This document shows, piece by piece, positions 10,553 to 19,883 of a DNA stretch of 64,000 nt; the first letter of the stretch is position 1; each line of letters opens with the position of its first letter. This stretch comes from Geminocystis sp. NIES-3708 (GTDB lineage: Bacteria > Cyanobacteriota > Cyanobacteriia > Cyanobacteriales > Cyanobacteriaceae). Position numbers and translations under genes: made by a program. Under the pieces are notes generated by a model that was not told where the DNA came from, did not search any database, and was given only the letters and a program-made list of their open reading frames with translations. The stretch lies in assembly GCF_001548095.1 (NCBI RefSeq), contig NZ_AP014815.1, forward strand, positions 2,169,656 through 2,233,655, in the 5' to 3' direction.

Positions 10553-11368
10553 TTAATTAATTTTTTGAAAAACATAACTTAAATAAATCATTTCACCATT
10601 AACAAAACCATTGTATATTTTACTATTTTTAATTCCTGCAAATTCTTGAAAAACATGACGTAAAAATTTAGGAACATTGAGATTAATTAAATCTAGTTTT
10701 GATTCATTTACTAATTCTAATGCTTTAACCACATTAGCCGTTATATTTTCTTTTTTAATTTGTTTTAATCCTGATATTAAAAAAATATTTTCTAAATTTT
10801 CTAGCTCACTAACAGGACGTAAATCTACCCAAGCAAAAATTCCATCAGGTTTTAAAACTCTCTTAACTTCTTGTACAAAATTAGTCATTGAGCCATAACA
10901 ATGGGAAGATTCAACATTAATAATAACATCAAAAGTATCATTATCAAAAGGTAAGTTTTCACTATCTCCTTGTTTATATAATAAGTTAGGAAGATGATAA
11001 AGTTTATTCGCTAATAAAGTATTTTGTTCAGAAAAATCAACTCCTATAATTTGCTCAGGGTTAAATGTTTTTGCTAGAAAAAAAGCTCCACCTCCTCTAC
11101 CTGATCCTATTTCTAAGACTTTTTTTTCTTCTAAATTTATACCATTAATTACATATTGATATAATTGAATAAAATAACGATTTTTTATATCATCACCAGT
11201 TAAATTTAAAGTTGCTAATTGTGAGTTTAAATCAGCAAATCCATAGTTCATAAATTCCCAATCAGATTTTTGATAAGAATTTGCTAAAAATTCGTACCAC
11301 CAACGCCATAGTTTACGTTTTATTTTGGGTGATACTTCTGTTAAGAAGATAAAAATATTTTCTATCAT
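10553..11368 (-). CDS. Class I SAM-dependent methyltransferase
   Basis: 271-aa methyltransferase. Motif I VLEIGSGRGGG is at residues 84-94, followed by the acidic IIGVDFS strand, the IINVESSHCYG segment (motif IV region) and VLKPDGIFAWVDLRP. This pattern fits the UbiE/sterol-like family that includes phthiotriolone and rifamycin-type O-methyltransferases. The substrate cannot be deduced and no biosynthetic cluster surrounds it. It stands alone on the minus strand. Confidence 0.8.
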   Translation of the reverse strand: MIENIFIFLTEVSPKIKRKLWRWWYEFLANSYQKSDWEFMNYGFADLNSQLATLNLTGDDIKNRYFIQLYQYVINGINLEEKKVLEIGSGRGGGAFFLAKTFNPEQIIGVDFSEQNTLLANKLYHLPNLLYKQGDSENLPFDNDTFDVIINVESSHCYGSMTNFVQEVKRVLKPDGIFAWVDLRPVSELENLENIFLISGLKQIKKENITANVVKALELVNESKLDLINLNVPKFLRHVFQEFAGIKNSKIYNGFVNGEMIYLSYVFQKIN

Positions 11369-11834
11369 TATTAATTTTGATGATTGTTTATTTATTTTTT
11401 ATACTGTATCATAATATTTAATTTAAAAAGTTCAAAAAGCTCAAAAAGCTCTAAAAAACTGTTAAGCTGAAACAGATTTAACTTACATTTTTTATTAATT
11501 CTTAACAAGAGGTTTAAACCTCTTGCCTTGACTAAAAACTTGCTTTTTATTGTATGAGTGCCTACTCTCACCAATAAAATTAGAGGCAAACTAGCTTAAT
11601 TACGGTTTGTGTGTGGGAATCAAAAACTATTTCTTCTATCGTCTGTCAGGATAATTCACGAATTATATCTACTAAGCTACAAATAAAAAATTGCCAAAGT
11701 AGAGCAAAATTCTTCGTAGTAGATAAAATTTATATTGCACAAAAGTTAGATATAATTACCACTGACAGAATTGAGAATATAGCTTAACCTATTCTTAACC
11801 GTAAATTGAACACTTATACTAATTAAATATTCTA
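11369..11834. other. Intergenic region with palindromic repeat
   Basis: 466 bp between divergent genes. It holds direct repeats of an AAAAAGCTC-like unit near 11428-11455 and the perfect palindrome AAGAGGTTTAAACCTCTT near 11504-11521. A related palindrome (AAAGGGTTTAAACCCTTT) lies near 27668-27685, so this may be a dispersed REP/MITE-like element. A 65-codon open frame on the minus strand across this region has low-complexity translation and is not called as a gene. Confidence 0.4.
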
Positions 11835-13172
11835 ATGACTACTCGTGTAATCATCGTTCGTCATGGTCAAAGTAGCTACAATGCACAAAAAATGATACAA
11901 GGGCGTTGTAATGAGTCAATAATTACTGAAAAAGGAGAAATTCAGGCAAATTTGCTAGGAAAAGCCTTAAGTAATTTAAAAATTGATGGTTTTTATTGTA
12001 GCCCATTACAAAGAGCCCATAAAACTGCTCAAATAATTCAAGAATTAAATCAACATCAACCAAATTTAACCGTTGCCGAAAAATTACGAGAAATTAATTT
12101 ACCCATATGGGAAAAGTGGAAAAAAGAAGACGTAAAACGAGAATATCCGAATGAATATAAACAATGGAAAGAAAAACCCCATGAATTAAAAATGACGTTT
12201 GACGGTGAAGAAATTTATCCTGTTTTAGATTTATACCGTCAAGCCGAAGAATTTTGGCAAGAAATCATTCCTCACCATCACAACGAAACAATTTTAATCA
12301 CTGCCCATAATGGCATTAATCGTTGTTTAATTCTTACTGCCTTGGGTATGGAAGCTAGTCATTATCATAGCATTCAACAATCTAACTGTTGTATCAACGT
12401 ACTTAATTTTACTGGTGATTATGGACAACCAGTACAATTAGAATCTCTTAACCAAACTTCACATTTAGGGATGCCGTTACCTGATTATCGCCCAGAGCAA
12501 AAACAAGGATTAAGATTGTTATTAGTGCGTCATGGGGAAACCGAGTGGAATCGTCTGTCAAGATTTCAGGGAGTCAAAGATATTCCTTTAAATGATAATG
12601 GCAGACAACAAGCACAAAAAGCCGCCGACTTTCTGAAAGATATTCCTTTAGATTTTGCGGTAACAAGCCCATTATCTCGCCCGAAAGAAACCGCAGAGAT
12701 AATCTTGCAAAATCATCCTAATATTACCTTAACCACCAAAAAAGATTTAGAGGAAATTTCTCATGGTTTATGGGAAGGTAAATTAGAAAAAGAAATAGAA
12801 GCTGAATATCCAGGATTATTAAATCAATGGAAAGAAAAACCAGAAACAGTACAAATGCCTGAAGGAGAAAACTTAGATGATGTTTGGCAAAGAGCAATTA
12901 ATTCTTGGCAAGAAATCGTCAAAGAAAATTTAGAAGACGGCAAAATGAAAACTGGTTTAGTCACTGCTCATGATGCTATAAATAAAGTAATTATCTGTTA
13001 TTTATTAGGTTTAAAACCAGCTAATTTTTGGAACATTAAACAAGGTAATGGTGCAGTTACTGTCATTGATTATCATAATGGCTTAGATGGAATGCCCATT
13101 TTACAAGCTATTAATTTAACCAGTCATTTAAGTGGTGGTGTTTTCGATCAAACTGCTGCTGGTGCACTGTAA
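11835..13172 (+). CDS. Tandem histidine phosphatase (two-domain PspA-like phosphoserine phosphatase)
   Basis: 445 aa with two consecutive histidine-phosphatase domains. Domain 1 carries IIVRHGQSSYN at residues 5-15 and domain 2 carries LLVRHGETEWN near residue 230. Each has the later His in an AHNGIN or AHDAIN motif. The two-domain form is known in cyanobacteria (for example Synechocystis slr1124), where it was characterised as a metal-independent phosphoserine phosphatase. The link to serine biosynthesis rests on that family knowledge. The short C-terminal tail ending in TAAGAL is not catalytic. Confidence 0.85.
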   Translation: MTTRVIIVRHGQSSYNAQKMIQGRCNESIITEKGEIQANLLGKALSNLKIDGFYCSPLQRAHKTAQIIQELNQHQPNLTVAEKLREINLPIWEKWKKEDVKREYPNEYKQWKEKPHELKMTFDGEEIYPVLDLYRQAEEFWQEIIPHHHNETILITAHNGINRCLILTALGMEASHYHSIQQSNCCINVLNFTGDYGQPVQLESLNQTSHLGMPLPDYRPEQKQGLRLLLVRHGETEWNRLSRFQGVKDIPLNDNGRQQAQKAADFLKDIPLDFAVTSPLSRPKETAEIILQNHPNITLTTKKDLEEISHGLWEGKLEKEIEAEYPGLLNQWKEKPETVQMPEGENLDDVWQRAINSWQEIVKENLEDGKMKTGLVTAHDAINKVIICYLLGLKPANFWNIKQGNGAVTVIDYHNGLDGMPILQAINLTSHLSGGVFDQTAAGAL

Positions 13173-13204
13173 GTAAGTAATAAGTAATAAGTAATAAGTA
13201 ATAA
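13170..13204. repeat. Short tandemly repeated repetitive (STRR) heptamer
   Basis: Four to five tandem copies of the 7-mer TAAGTAA (with one short unit) begin at the stop codon of the histidine phosphatase gene. Heptamer STRRs of this kind are known from many cyanobacteria. Confidence 0.8.
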
Positions 13205-13212
13205 AAAAATTC

Positions 13213-14097
13213 TTAATTGTTAATTTTATCCCATACTTCTTCTATTAAATTGGAAGAATCTCCATTAAACCAAATAATATTTTTATTGGCATTAAACCAG
13301 GTGTGTTGTCTTTTTGCAAACTGGCGAGTATGAATAATGATTAATTCTTCTGCTTCGCTTAAGGAAATTTGTCCTTTTAAATACTGTTTAATTTCTGCAT
13401 ATCCCAAGGTATTTAATAATTGCAAATCGAAACCATATTTATTAATCAAATTTTCCGTTTCTGTTACTAATCCCATTTCTAGCATTATTTTTGTGCGTTG
13501 TTCGATACGTTTATGAATAGCATCTCGATTCCAATATAAACCAATTTGTAAGATAGGATATAAAGGTGGATTTTCTCCCTGTTGCTCAGAAATTGGTCTT
13601 CCTGTAACATAGTAAACTTCTAATGCTCTAATCGTCCTAATTTCGTCATTATAGTGAATTTTTTTACAGGATTTAGAATCAACCTGTTGTAAAAAACCAT
13701 ATTTTTCTTGTTGACTATAATATTCTAACTGCCATCGCAAATTCGGTTGAGGAGAAACACGAGGAATTTTCAAGCCTTTTGTAATAGAATCTAAATATAA
13801 ACCAGTACCACCTACTAATAAAGGAATAGAAGAAGAAGAATTAATAATATTTTGTGCTTTTTCTTGATAATCAGCTAAAGTTAAAGTTTCTGTGGGGCGA
13901 CAAATATCAATCAAATAATGAGGTACTAAAGTTTGTTCCTGTAAAGTTGGTTTAGCCGTTCCAATATCAAAATCCTGATACACTTGACGAGAATCAGCAC
14001 TAATAATAATTGTATTCAATCTTTGAGCCAATTTTAGGGCGAAAGAAGACTTACCACTTGCTGTTGCACCACAAATAACGATTAAACCTGTTTTCAT
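13213..14097 (-). CDS. miaA: tRNA dimethylallyltransferase
   Basis: Adds the dimethylallyl group from DMAPP to A37 of tRNAs reading UNN codons. The chosen ATG gives MKTGLIVICGATASGKSS, placing the P-loop GATASGKSS directly at the N-terminus as in the family; a TTG seven codons upstream is in frame but adds residues not expected in MiaA. Further motifs: SADSRQVYQDFDIGTAKP, PHYLID and VGGTGLYLDS. 294 aa, close to the usual size. It is convergent with the histidine phosphatase gene. Confidence 0.95.
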   Translation of the reverse strand: MKTGLIVICGATASGKSSFALKLAQRLNTIIISADSRQVYQDFDIGTAKPTLQEQTLVPHYLIDICRPTETLTLADYQEKAQNIINSSSSIPLLVGGTGLYLDSITKGLKIPRVSPQPNLRWQLEYYSQQEKYGFLQQVDSKSCKKIHYNDEIRTIRALEVYYVTGRPISEQQGENPPLYPILQIGLYWNRDAIHKRIEQRTKIMLEMGLVTETENLINKYGFDLQLLNTLGYAEIKQYLKGQISLSEAEELIIIHTRQFAKRQHTWFNANKNIIWFNGDSSNLIEEVWDKINN

Positions 14098-14239
14098 CTT
14101 ATTATTTCTTAACCTCAAGTTAACAGTTTACATTAATTAACAAAAATGCAAAGTATTGCAACAAAATAATTATTTTTTACCCTTCACGAATTAAAATTAA
14201 GACTTTGAAAACATTATCAATTATTTTTGGAGAACATTA

Positions 14240-14506
14240 GTGTTATATTTAACCTCTTTAGTTGCCACCGCTATTCCTACTACCATTACATGGAATCTAA
14301 ACGTTGCCATCACTATGATCATTTGTAATATTATAGCGATCGCCATTGGTAAATTCAGTATCCAACAACCTAACTCAGGACCTCAATTACCTAGTCCTGA
14401 ATTATTTGGTGGTTTTGGCTTACCAGCCGTATTAGCTACCACCAGTTTTGGACACTTGCTAGGTGCTGGAGTCATTTTAGGCTTATCTAGTTTTGGTGTA
14501 CTATAA
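14240..14506 (+). CDS. psaK: Photosystem I reaction centre subunit X
   Basis: Small thylakoid membrane protein of PSI, 88 aa. It has two hydrophobic membrane spans (about residues 17-37 and 60-85) separated by the SIQQPNSGPQLPSPELFGG loop, and ends in the typical GHLLGAGVILGLSS. The start is a GTG preceded by GGAG eight bases upstream. PsaK binds chlorophyll at the periphery of PSI and takes part in energy transfer from antennae. Whether it is the constitutive or stress isoform cannot be told from this window. Confidence 0.94.
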   Translation: MLYLTSLVATAIPTTITWNLNVAITMIICNIIAIAIGKFSIQQPNSGPQLPSPELFGGFGLPAVLATTSFGHLLGAGVILGLSSFGVL

Positions 14507-14532
14507 TATCAGCCAATAATGATTCAAGGAAT

Positions 14533-14575
14533 AATGGACAATAGTGTTTTTTCAATGTTCACTTTATTGTCCATT
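14533..14575. terminator. Long inverted repeat downstream of psaK
   Basis: AATGGACAATA at 14533-14543 is perfectly complementary to TATTGTCCATT at 14565-14575, an 11-bp stem with a 21-nt loop. It lies 27 bp after the psaK stop and could act as a transcript 3' end structure. There is no clear U-run directly after it. Confidence 0.4.
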
Positions 14576-14791
14576 GTCAATAGTCTATTTATTATTTGAT
14601 CTCACCCCACTTCGATGTAAAAACTTTGAAAAATAAAGATTGAAGACTGATAACATCTCAAATTTTACCAACTGAAAATAATTAAATTTGATCCATAATT
14701 GTCGAAAATCAATTTGAATAATGTTTAAGTTAATTCTTTCCTCTTCCCCTGTTCTCCTAGTATCATTTTCCCCAACAAATATATATTGAAC

Positions 14792-15772
14792 TTACGTGGG
14801 CTTGTGTAAAGTAAAAATTGTAATTTCAGGACGACAATTAAAACGAATATAAGGATAAGCCATTCCAACTCCACGATTAGTATATTGAATCATATTTTTA
14901 ACTTTATAAAAACCATCAATATATATTTCCCCATAAGGAGGTAAAAAAGGTGCTCCAAAAAAAGGAATTGTTATTTGTCCACCATGAGAGTGACCTGATA
15001 ATTGTACATCAAAACGATTAGTTGCGGCACTTTGGGGTGCAAAATCTGGTTCATGAACTAAAAGAATATTAACTCCTGTTTGTGGTAATTTTTCCAAAAC
15101 TAAATCCAAATTATCTTTACCAAATAAAATATCATCTAGTCCAATAATATTAAAGATACTGTTATTATTTTTAATACTGTAGATCTCATTTTTTAAATTA
15201 ATAATATTAGCTTCATTTAAGCCTTCTTGAACTAAGTCAACATTTGTACTATAATCATGATTTCCCAAGACGGAAAAACTTTTATAACGAGGTTTTAATT
15301 TCTTGAGAGTTTTACTTAAAACTTGTTTATCATCCTCAAAAGATCTGGTTACAAATTTAGACTTATAAAAACCTATTTTATTCATAACTCGTTGAAAGAT
15401 AGAAGAAAATTTATTGAGATAAGAAATAGAACCTGTATTAACTCTATGGGAATAAGTAATGTTATCAGAGAAAAAATCTCCTGTTAAAACTACTATATCT
15501 GGTGTTTGCTCATTGATTAAATTAACAATATTTTCTAACCTTTTTTCTGTCATCCATTCGCTGATATGAATATCACTGACTTGAACTATTTTCCATCCTT
15601 CAAATTCTTGACTTAACTTAGGTAAATTTAGATCAATATTTTTTAATTCAATCCATTGTGGCTCTATTTGATAAATATAAATCAAAAAAGTAATAATACT
15701 CAAAATAAAAAGAGTTATTAATAAGGAAAGAAAGCGTAATGAACTACAAATACATTTTATTAAAAATCTCAT
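14792..15772 (-). CDS. Membrane-anchored metallophosphoesterase (YkuE/LpxG-like)
   Basis: 326 aa with an N-terminal membrane anchor (residues 8-33) and a calcineurin-like phosphoesterase domain. The metal-binding motifs are visible in order: VSDIHIS, LTGDFFSDN, LGNHDYS, LVHEPDF and LSGHSHGGQ. Related proteins include B. subtilis YkuE and UDP-2,3-diacylglucosamine pyrophosphatase LpxG. An envelope phosphohydrolase role is inferred; the substrate is unknown. The region downstream to psaK (14576-14791) holds nothing recognisable. Confidence 0.85.
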   Translation of the reverse strand: MRFLIKCICSSLRFLSLLITLFILSIITFLIYIYQIEPQWIELKNIDLNLPKLSQEFEGWKIVQVSDIHISEWMTEKRLENIVNLINEQTPDIVVLTGDFFSDNITYSHRVNTGSISYLNKFSSIFQRVMNKIGFYKSKFVTRSFEDDKQVLSKTLKKLKPRYKSFSVLGNHDYSTNVDLVQEGLNEANIINLKNEIYSIKNNNSIFNIIGLDDILFGKDNLDLVLEKLPQTGVNILLVHEPDFAPQSAATNRFDVQLSGHSHGGQITIPFFGAPFLPPYGEIYIDGFYKVKNMIQYTNRGVGMAYPYIRFNCRPEITIFTLHKPT

Positions 15773-15919
15773 ATTAGTAATAAAAAAACATTTATAAATT
15801 GTTAATTTTTAGATATCAAATCGTCAATTTATGATAACTACAATTCAAATTAGCAAAGATGAATTAACCAAAAACCTTAGCATCTATTTATAATTGTAGA
15901 AAAGAGATCAAGAATTTGA

Positions 15920-16342
15920 ATGACTAAATCACATTTACACATCGAAAACTATTCCACCGAACAAAAAATTAATCAACCAACTTCGTCTTCTATAAGCAGT
16001 CAGGAATTTGCTTTAATGATTGCTGATGCTGCTGATGATCGCAAGGCAAATAACATCATATTGTTAAATGTAGAGAAATTATCTTATTTAGCAGATTATT
16101 TTGTGATTATGACAGGTTTTTCTCAACCACAATTGCGAGCAATTTCTATGGCTATCGAAGATAAAGTTTATGAAAAATTACATCGTCTTCCTACAAGAAT
16201 AGAAGGTAAAAATGAAGGAAATTGGATACTTCATGATTATGGTGACGTTATTGCTCATATTTTCCTGCCAGAAGCCAGAGATTTTTACGATTTAGAGGCT
16301 TTTTGGGGAAGTGCAGAAAGAACTATTTTTCAAAGTAAGTAA
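15920..16342 (+). CDS. rsfS: Ribosomal silencing factor RsfS (Iojap family)
   Basis: 140 aa, binds uL14 on the 50S subunit and blocks subunit joining under starvation. Family signatures are the AADDRKANNIILLNV strand, LADYFVIMTGFSQPQLRAIS, and the C-terminal WILHDYGDVIAHIFLPEARDFYDLEAFW block. The first 30 residues are a variable extension. It is followed by the CGLD27 gene 42 bp later, an arrangement also seen in other cyanobacteria. Confidence 0.95.
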   Translation: MTKSHLHIENYSTEQKINQPTSSSISSQEFALMIADAADDRKANNIILLNVEKLSYLADYFVIMTGFSQPQLRAISMAIEDKVYEKLHRLPTRIEGKNEGNWILHDYGDVIAHIFLPEARDFYDLEAFWGSAERTIFQSK

Positions 16343-16384
16343 GAAAAAAATATTGATAAGCTGTTGTTAATTATTAATTGATTT

Positions 16385-16891
16385 ATGAATCAACCTTCAA
16401 CTACTTTTTGTCCTGTACCACCAGAGCAACAACCTGTAAATGAATATCAAGAATTAGCACAATCATGGTTTTTCCAATGGGCGACATTATCTAAGTGGGA
16501 ATTTGCCCTTAAACTAACGAAGGTATGGATATTAAGTTTATTCATTTGTACACCTATTTCCGCAGCAAGTTTTTTCCCAAAAGAACAAAGTTTCGCCTTT
16601 ATTTTGTCTAGTGGTTTAGGTGCATCTTTATTTGTTACTTTTTCTTTAGTCCGTTTATATTTAGGGTGGTCATATATTGGCGATCGCCTAAAAAAAACAA
16701 AAATAGTCTATGAAGAGTCAAGTTGGTATGACGGTCAAATATGGGAAAAACCTTTAGAATTTTATCGTCGAGATCAACTTATTTTTCAGTATCAAGTTCA
16801 ACCAATTCTAATTAAGTTAAAAAAAAGTTTTATCTTGTTATTAAGTTTAATAGGCACTGGTTTATTGGCATTATGGATAACTATCAATTGA
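16385..16891 (+). CDS. CGLD27-family protein (DUF1230)
   Basis: 168-aa membrane protein of the Conserved in Green Lineage and Diatoms 27 family. It begins with CPVPPEQQPVNEYQEL, which is characteristic, and has membrane segments near residues 47-68, 74-96 and 145-166. YVEESSWYDGQ-like residues (here IVYEESSWYDGQIWEKP) and FYRRDQLI are also family hallmarks. Plant homologues have been linked to iron or photosynthesis homeostasis; the molecular function is unknown. Confidence 0.88.
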   Translation: MNQPSTTFCPVPPEQQPVNEYQELAQSWFFQWATLSKWEFALKLTKVWILSLFICTPISAASFFPKEQSFAFILSSGLGASLFVTFSLVRLYLGWSYIGDRLKKTKIVYEESSWYDGQIWEKPLEFYRRDQLIFQYQVQPILIKLKKSFILLLSLIGTGLLALWITIN

Positions 16892-16961
16892 CAATCAAGA
16901 CTAGATAATAGACAATGAACACAGAATGATTAAGGAATAGGGAATAACTAATTTATCTATC

Positions 16962-16991
16962 TATTACTTATTACTTATTACTTATTACTTA
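16962..16991. repeat. STRR heptamer array
   Basis: About four tandem copies of TTACTTA-type heptamers, the reverse complement of the array at 13170-13204, placed just before the asparaginase start. Same repeat family on the opposite strand. Confidence 0.75.
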
Positions 16992-16999
16992 GATTAAAA

Positions 17000-17953
17000 A
17001 TGACAAGATTAAAACGTCCTCCCCATCCTCGTTTAGAAATACACCTTCTCAGAGAAGGCATCGTTGAATCGATTCATCAAGGAGAAGTTGTAGTTGCCGA
17101 TGATAGAGGTAGAATTCTCGCTGTGGCTGGAAATACAGAAACCGTTTCTTTTATGCGATCAGCTATGAAACCATTTCAAGCTCTAGCTGTTACAAGTACT
17201 GGAGTAATGGAGAGATTTGACTTAAATGATAAAGATTTAGCCATTATTTGCAGTTCCCATCAAGGTAATATAGAACAAGCCAGACAAGTATTTAATATTT
17301 TGTGGAGGGCAGATATTGAACCAAGTTATCTTAAATGTCCTATTCCTAACGGAAAAGATAGTGCCTTACAATATAACTGCTCAGGAAAACACGCAGGAAT
17401 GTTAGCTGTGTGTCAACAGAGAAATTGGAATTTAGATAATTATTTTCATCGTTCTAATCCTGTACAACAATTAATCTTACAGAAAGTAGCTGAATTATTA
17501 TCTATTCCAGCGGCTGAAATTATGACAGCTAGAGATGATTGCGGAGTACCAACTTACGCCCTAGAGTTAGGACAAATGGCTACTCTATACGCCAAACTAG
17601 CTTCAGGTAATAACATCGATTTAGAAAGAATTATTCGAGCTATGACAAATCACCCCACAATGATAGCAGGAGAAGGAGCTTTCGACACTGAATTAATGAA
17701 TTTGACTGACGGAATATTAGTTAGTAAATCAGGAGCTGAAGGTATCCAATGTATTGGTAATATGAGTCAAAATATGGGTTTAGCTATCAAAATTCTTGAT
17801 GGTAGTAAACGGGCAAAATGTGCCACCGCCATTCATGTTTTAAAACAAATGGGATGGATTAGCCCTACTGTAGCTGAAAATTTAGGAGACAAGTTTCTGC
17901 GCATTGATGACTATAAACGTCTAGAAGTAGCAGGGGAATTATCTTTACTTTAA
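17000..17953 (+). CDS. Asparaginase (asparaginase II family)
   Basis: 317 aa of the Rhizobium-type asparaginase II family, distinct from the E. coli AnsA/B fold. Visible conserved blocks are SFMRSAMKPFQALA, IICSSHQGN, YNCSGKHAGMLAVC and ARDDCGVPTYAL, followed by NHPTMIAGEGAFDT. It hydrolyses L-asparagine to aspartate and ammonia in characterised members. The gene is alone on the plus strand and its 3' end is 7 bp from the convergent gmhA stop. Confidence 0.85.
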   Translation: MTRLKRPPHPRLEIHLLREGIVESIHQGEVVVADDRGRILAVAGNTETVSFMRSAMKPFQALAVTSTGVMERFDLNDKDLAIICSSHQGNIEQARQVFNILWRADIEPSYLKCPIPNGKDSALQYNCSGKHAGMLAVCQQRNWNLDNYFHRSNPVQQLILQKVAELLSIPAAEIMTARDDCGVPTYALELGQMATLYAKLASGNNIDLERIIRAMTNHPTMIAGEGAFDTELMNLTDGILVSKSGAEGIQCIGNMSQNMGLAIKILDGSKRAKCATAIHVLKQMGWISPTVAENLGDKFLRIDDYKRLEVAGELSLL

Positions 17954-17960
17954 TAAGATT

Positions 17961-18554
17961 TTAACTTGCTACCAAAGGCTTTTCGATGGTGTTATGAGCA
18001 AATAATTGAGCCTCTACTTGTTCACAAATACGATGATATGTCATTAAATGTATTTCTTGGACGTACGGAGTATTTTTTTCCCTGACAAAAAGAGGATGAT
18101 CAATTAAATCCCTCATCATACCACCGTTATTTCCTGCCATACCAATAGTGATTAAACCTCTTTTTTTAGCTTCTTTCAAAGCCAGAATCACATTTTTAGA
18201 TTTTCCCGAAGTGGACAATACCCATAAAATATCTCCCTTTTTACCAAAAGATTGTACTTGACGGGCAAAAATTGTTTCAAATTCATGATCATTACTCCAC
18301 GCTGTTAAAGTCGCTGGATTTGTACCTAATGCAATAGCTGGTAAACCCGGACGTTCAATTTGAAATCTGCCGACAAACTCCGCCGCTATATGTTGTGCAT
18401 CTGCCGCCGAGCCACCATTGCCACAAATCAATAACGTATTTCCACCTTGAAAGCAAGAGGCAACAACATCAATTACGTTATCTATATCATCACAGTATTC
18501 TTGATTAAAAGATTCTTGTAAACATTGTAGTCTTTCTTGTACCCAGTAATTCAA
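17961..18554 (-). CDS. gmhA: Phosphoheptose isomerase family (SIS domain)
   Basis: 197 aa, single SIS domain. CGNGGSAADAQHIAAEFVGRF is the sedoheptulose-7-phosphate isomerase signature (residues about 44-64), and LSTSGKSKNVI is the second sugar-phosphate loop. The C-terminal EIHLMTYHRICEQVEAQLF is typical. The enzyme makes D-glycero-D-manno-heptose 7-phosphate for surface polysaccharides. The other heptose genes are not in this window. Confidence 0.88.
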   Translation of the reverse strand: MNYWVQERLQCLQESFNQEYCDDIDNVIDVVASCFQGGNTLLICGNGGSAADAQHIAAEFVGRFQIERPGLPAIALGTNPATLTAWSNDHEFETIFARQVQSFGKKGDILWVLSTSGKSKNVILALKEAKKRGLITIGMAGNNGGMMRDLIDHPLFVREKNTPYVQEIHLMTYHRICEQVEAQLFAHNTIEKPLVAS

Positions 18555-18719
18555 CTTTTGCCTCCTCTAATAAAATTTAGAATATAAAATTTAGAACTTA
18601 GAAACAACAATTAAGTTAAGATTCGTTGAAGTTCTATATAATCTCGTTATCTATAAACAAATAAATTTCTTCCCTCTTACCCCCATCAGTATATTTTATT
18701 GTGGGTGCAAGATCTCAAT

Positions 18720-19532
18720 TTAACCACATACTTGGGCAACCAAAGCCATCACATCATTACGTGTTAGCTTAGGTTTACCTAAAATTAAGACTTCTAAAGT
18801 AGCATGAGCAAGAGTTAAAGGTATTTGACAAAATTGTAAAGCAGGACCTTTTGGTAAAGACTTTGCATAAGCATCAGCTAAACTGAGATTATAACGGGCA
18901 TAATGGTGCATATCTTCTAACTCCCAACCTTGAGGAAAAAAACTCACTCCTCTAATTTTATCTTCTTGATGATTTCGGAGAATATTGACTGCTTGTAAGC
19001 CTCTACCAAAACCAATAGCATCCTCTCGATTTGTTTGAGTGTTGTCATACCATCCCCATAAATCAGATAATAATAAACCCACAGAACCAGCTACACTAAA
19101 AGTATATTGATCCAAATTAGATTTAGTTTTAATTGTCCAATTATTTTCTGACCAATAAGCCATTCTATCAGCCATTGCTCCTGTAGCGTCCCAAATTCTT
19201 CCTGCGATACTAGGAGGTGCAAGTAAAGCCCATTCACCAAAACGATAACTAACCTCAGGTATTATATACTCATAGGATTTAATTGCTTTTGCCATTTCCT
19301 CATGGGTAATATGTTCATGACCTGATTGTAAAGCTAGACTAATATCTCTTAATATTTTAGCTTTGGTAAGATTATCAATGTGCGGGTGATCTTCAATTTC
19401 ATCGATAGCTCTCATACATAAGTAAGCAGATGTAACGGCTTCTTGTAATCCATTTGGTAAACGACTAATGGGAATATAAAAAGTTCGACTTGTTTCCTTA
19501 AGTATTTTTAAGGCATCTTTCTTCAAATTCAT
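18720..19532 (-). CDS. Squalene/phytoene synthase family protein
   Basis: Prenyl-transferase of the trans-isoprenyl diphosphate head-to-head class, 270 aa from the ATG at 19532, which has GAGGAG nine bases upstream. An ATG nine codons earlier is in frame but lacks a ribosome site. The Asp-rich motifs appear as CMRAIDEIEDH and NHQEDKIRG, with SRTFYIP near the N-terminus. The RGVSFFP segment resembles squalene synthases more than phytoene synthases. Squalene formation for hopanoids is likely but not certain. Confidence 0.8.
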   Translation of the reverse strand: MNLKKDALKILKETSRTFYIPISRLPNGLQEAVTSAYLCMRAIDEIEDHPHIDNLTKAKILRDISLALQSGHEHITHEEMAKAIKSYEYIIPEVSYRFGEWALLAPPSIAGRIWDATGAMADRMAYWSENNWTIKTKSNLDQYTFSVAGSVGLLLSDLWGWYDNTQTNREDAIGFGRGLQAVNILRNHQEDKIRGVSFFPQGWELEDMHHYARYNLSLADAYAKSLPKGPALQFCQIPLTLAHATLEVLILGKPKLTRNDVMALVAQVCG

Positions 19533-19559
19533 TGATATTAACTCCTCACGCCCACACAA

Positions 19560-19883
19560 TGGGACAATACTAATACTGTTTTAGGTAATCTTAACCGAAT
19601 CTTCTTCAAATAGAACGAAAAAATTGTTTTCTCAATAGAAATATTTTCATCTACAATTTTGAGTTGAGATAAGAAATTGATGATTATTCTACTATAAAGA
19701 CAGACTTTTTGTGAAATAGTAGTAAGATTTGCAGATTTATTTTTTAATCATTAATTATTTGCCAATGATTTAGGATTGCTATAGGGAAATAGGATTTTAA
19801 CAAATTACCTAGAATAATTATTTTTATTAGGTTTAAACACTATTTATAGTGGTTTGTGGACAATAATCTATCTACATTCAGCC
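19560..19883. other. Intergenic region, ~320 bp, no gene seen
   Basis: AT-rich spacer upstream of the squalene-synthase-like gene and downstream of the Nudix-like gene. No coding frame or strong hairpin; the promoter of the squalene-synthase-like gene should be here. Confidence 0.4.

Noticed and set aside
11392-11589. 65-codon open frame on the minus strand
   Set aside because: Low-complexity Leu/Phe/Lys translation produced by AAAAAGCTC repeats and a palindrome; no ribosome site.
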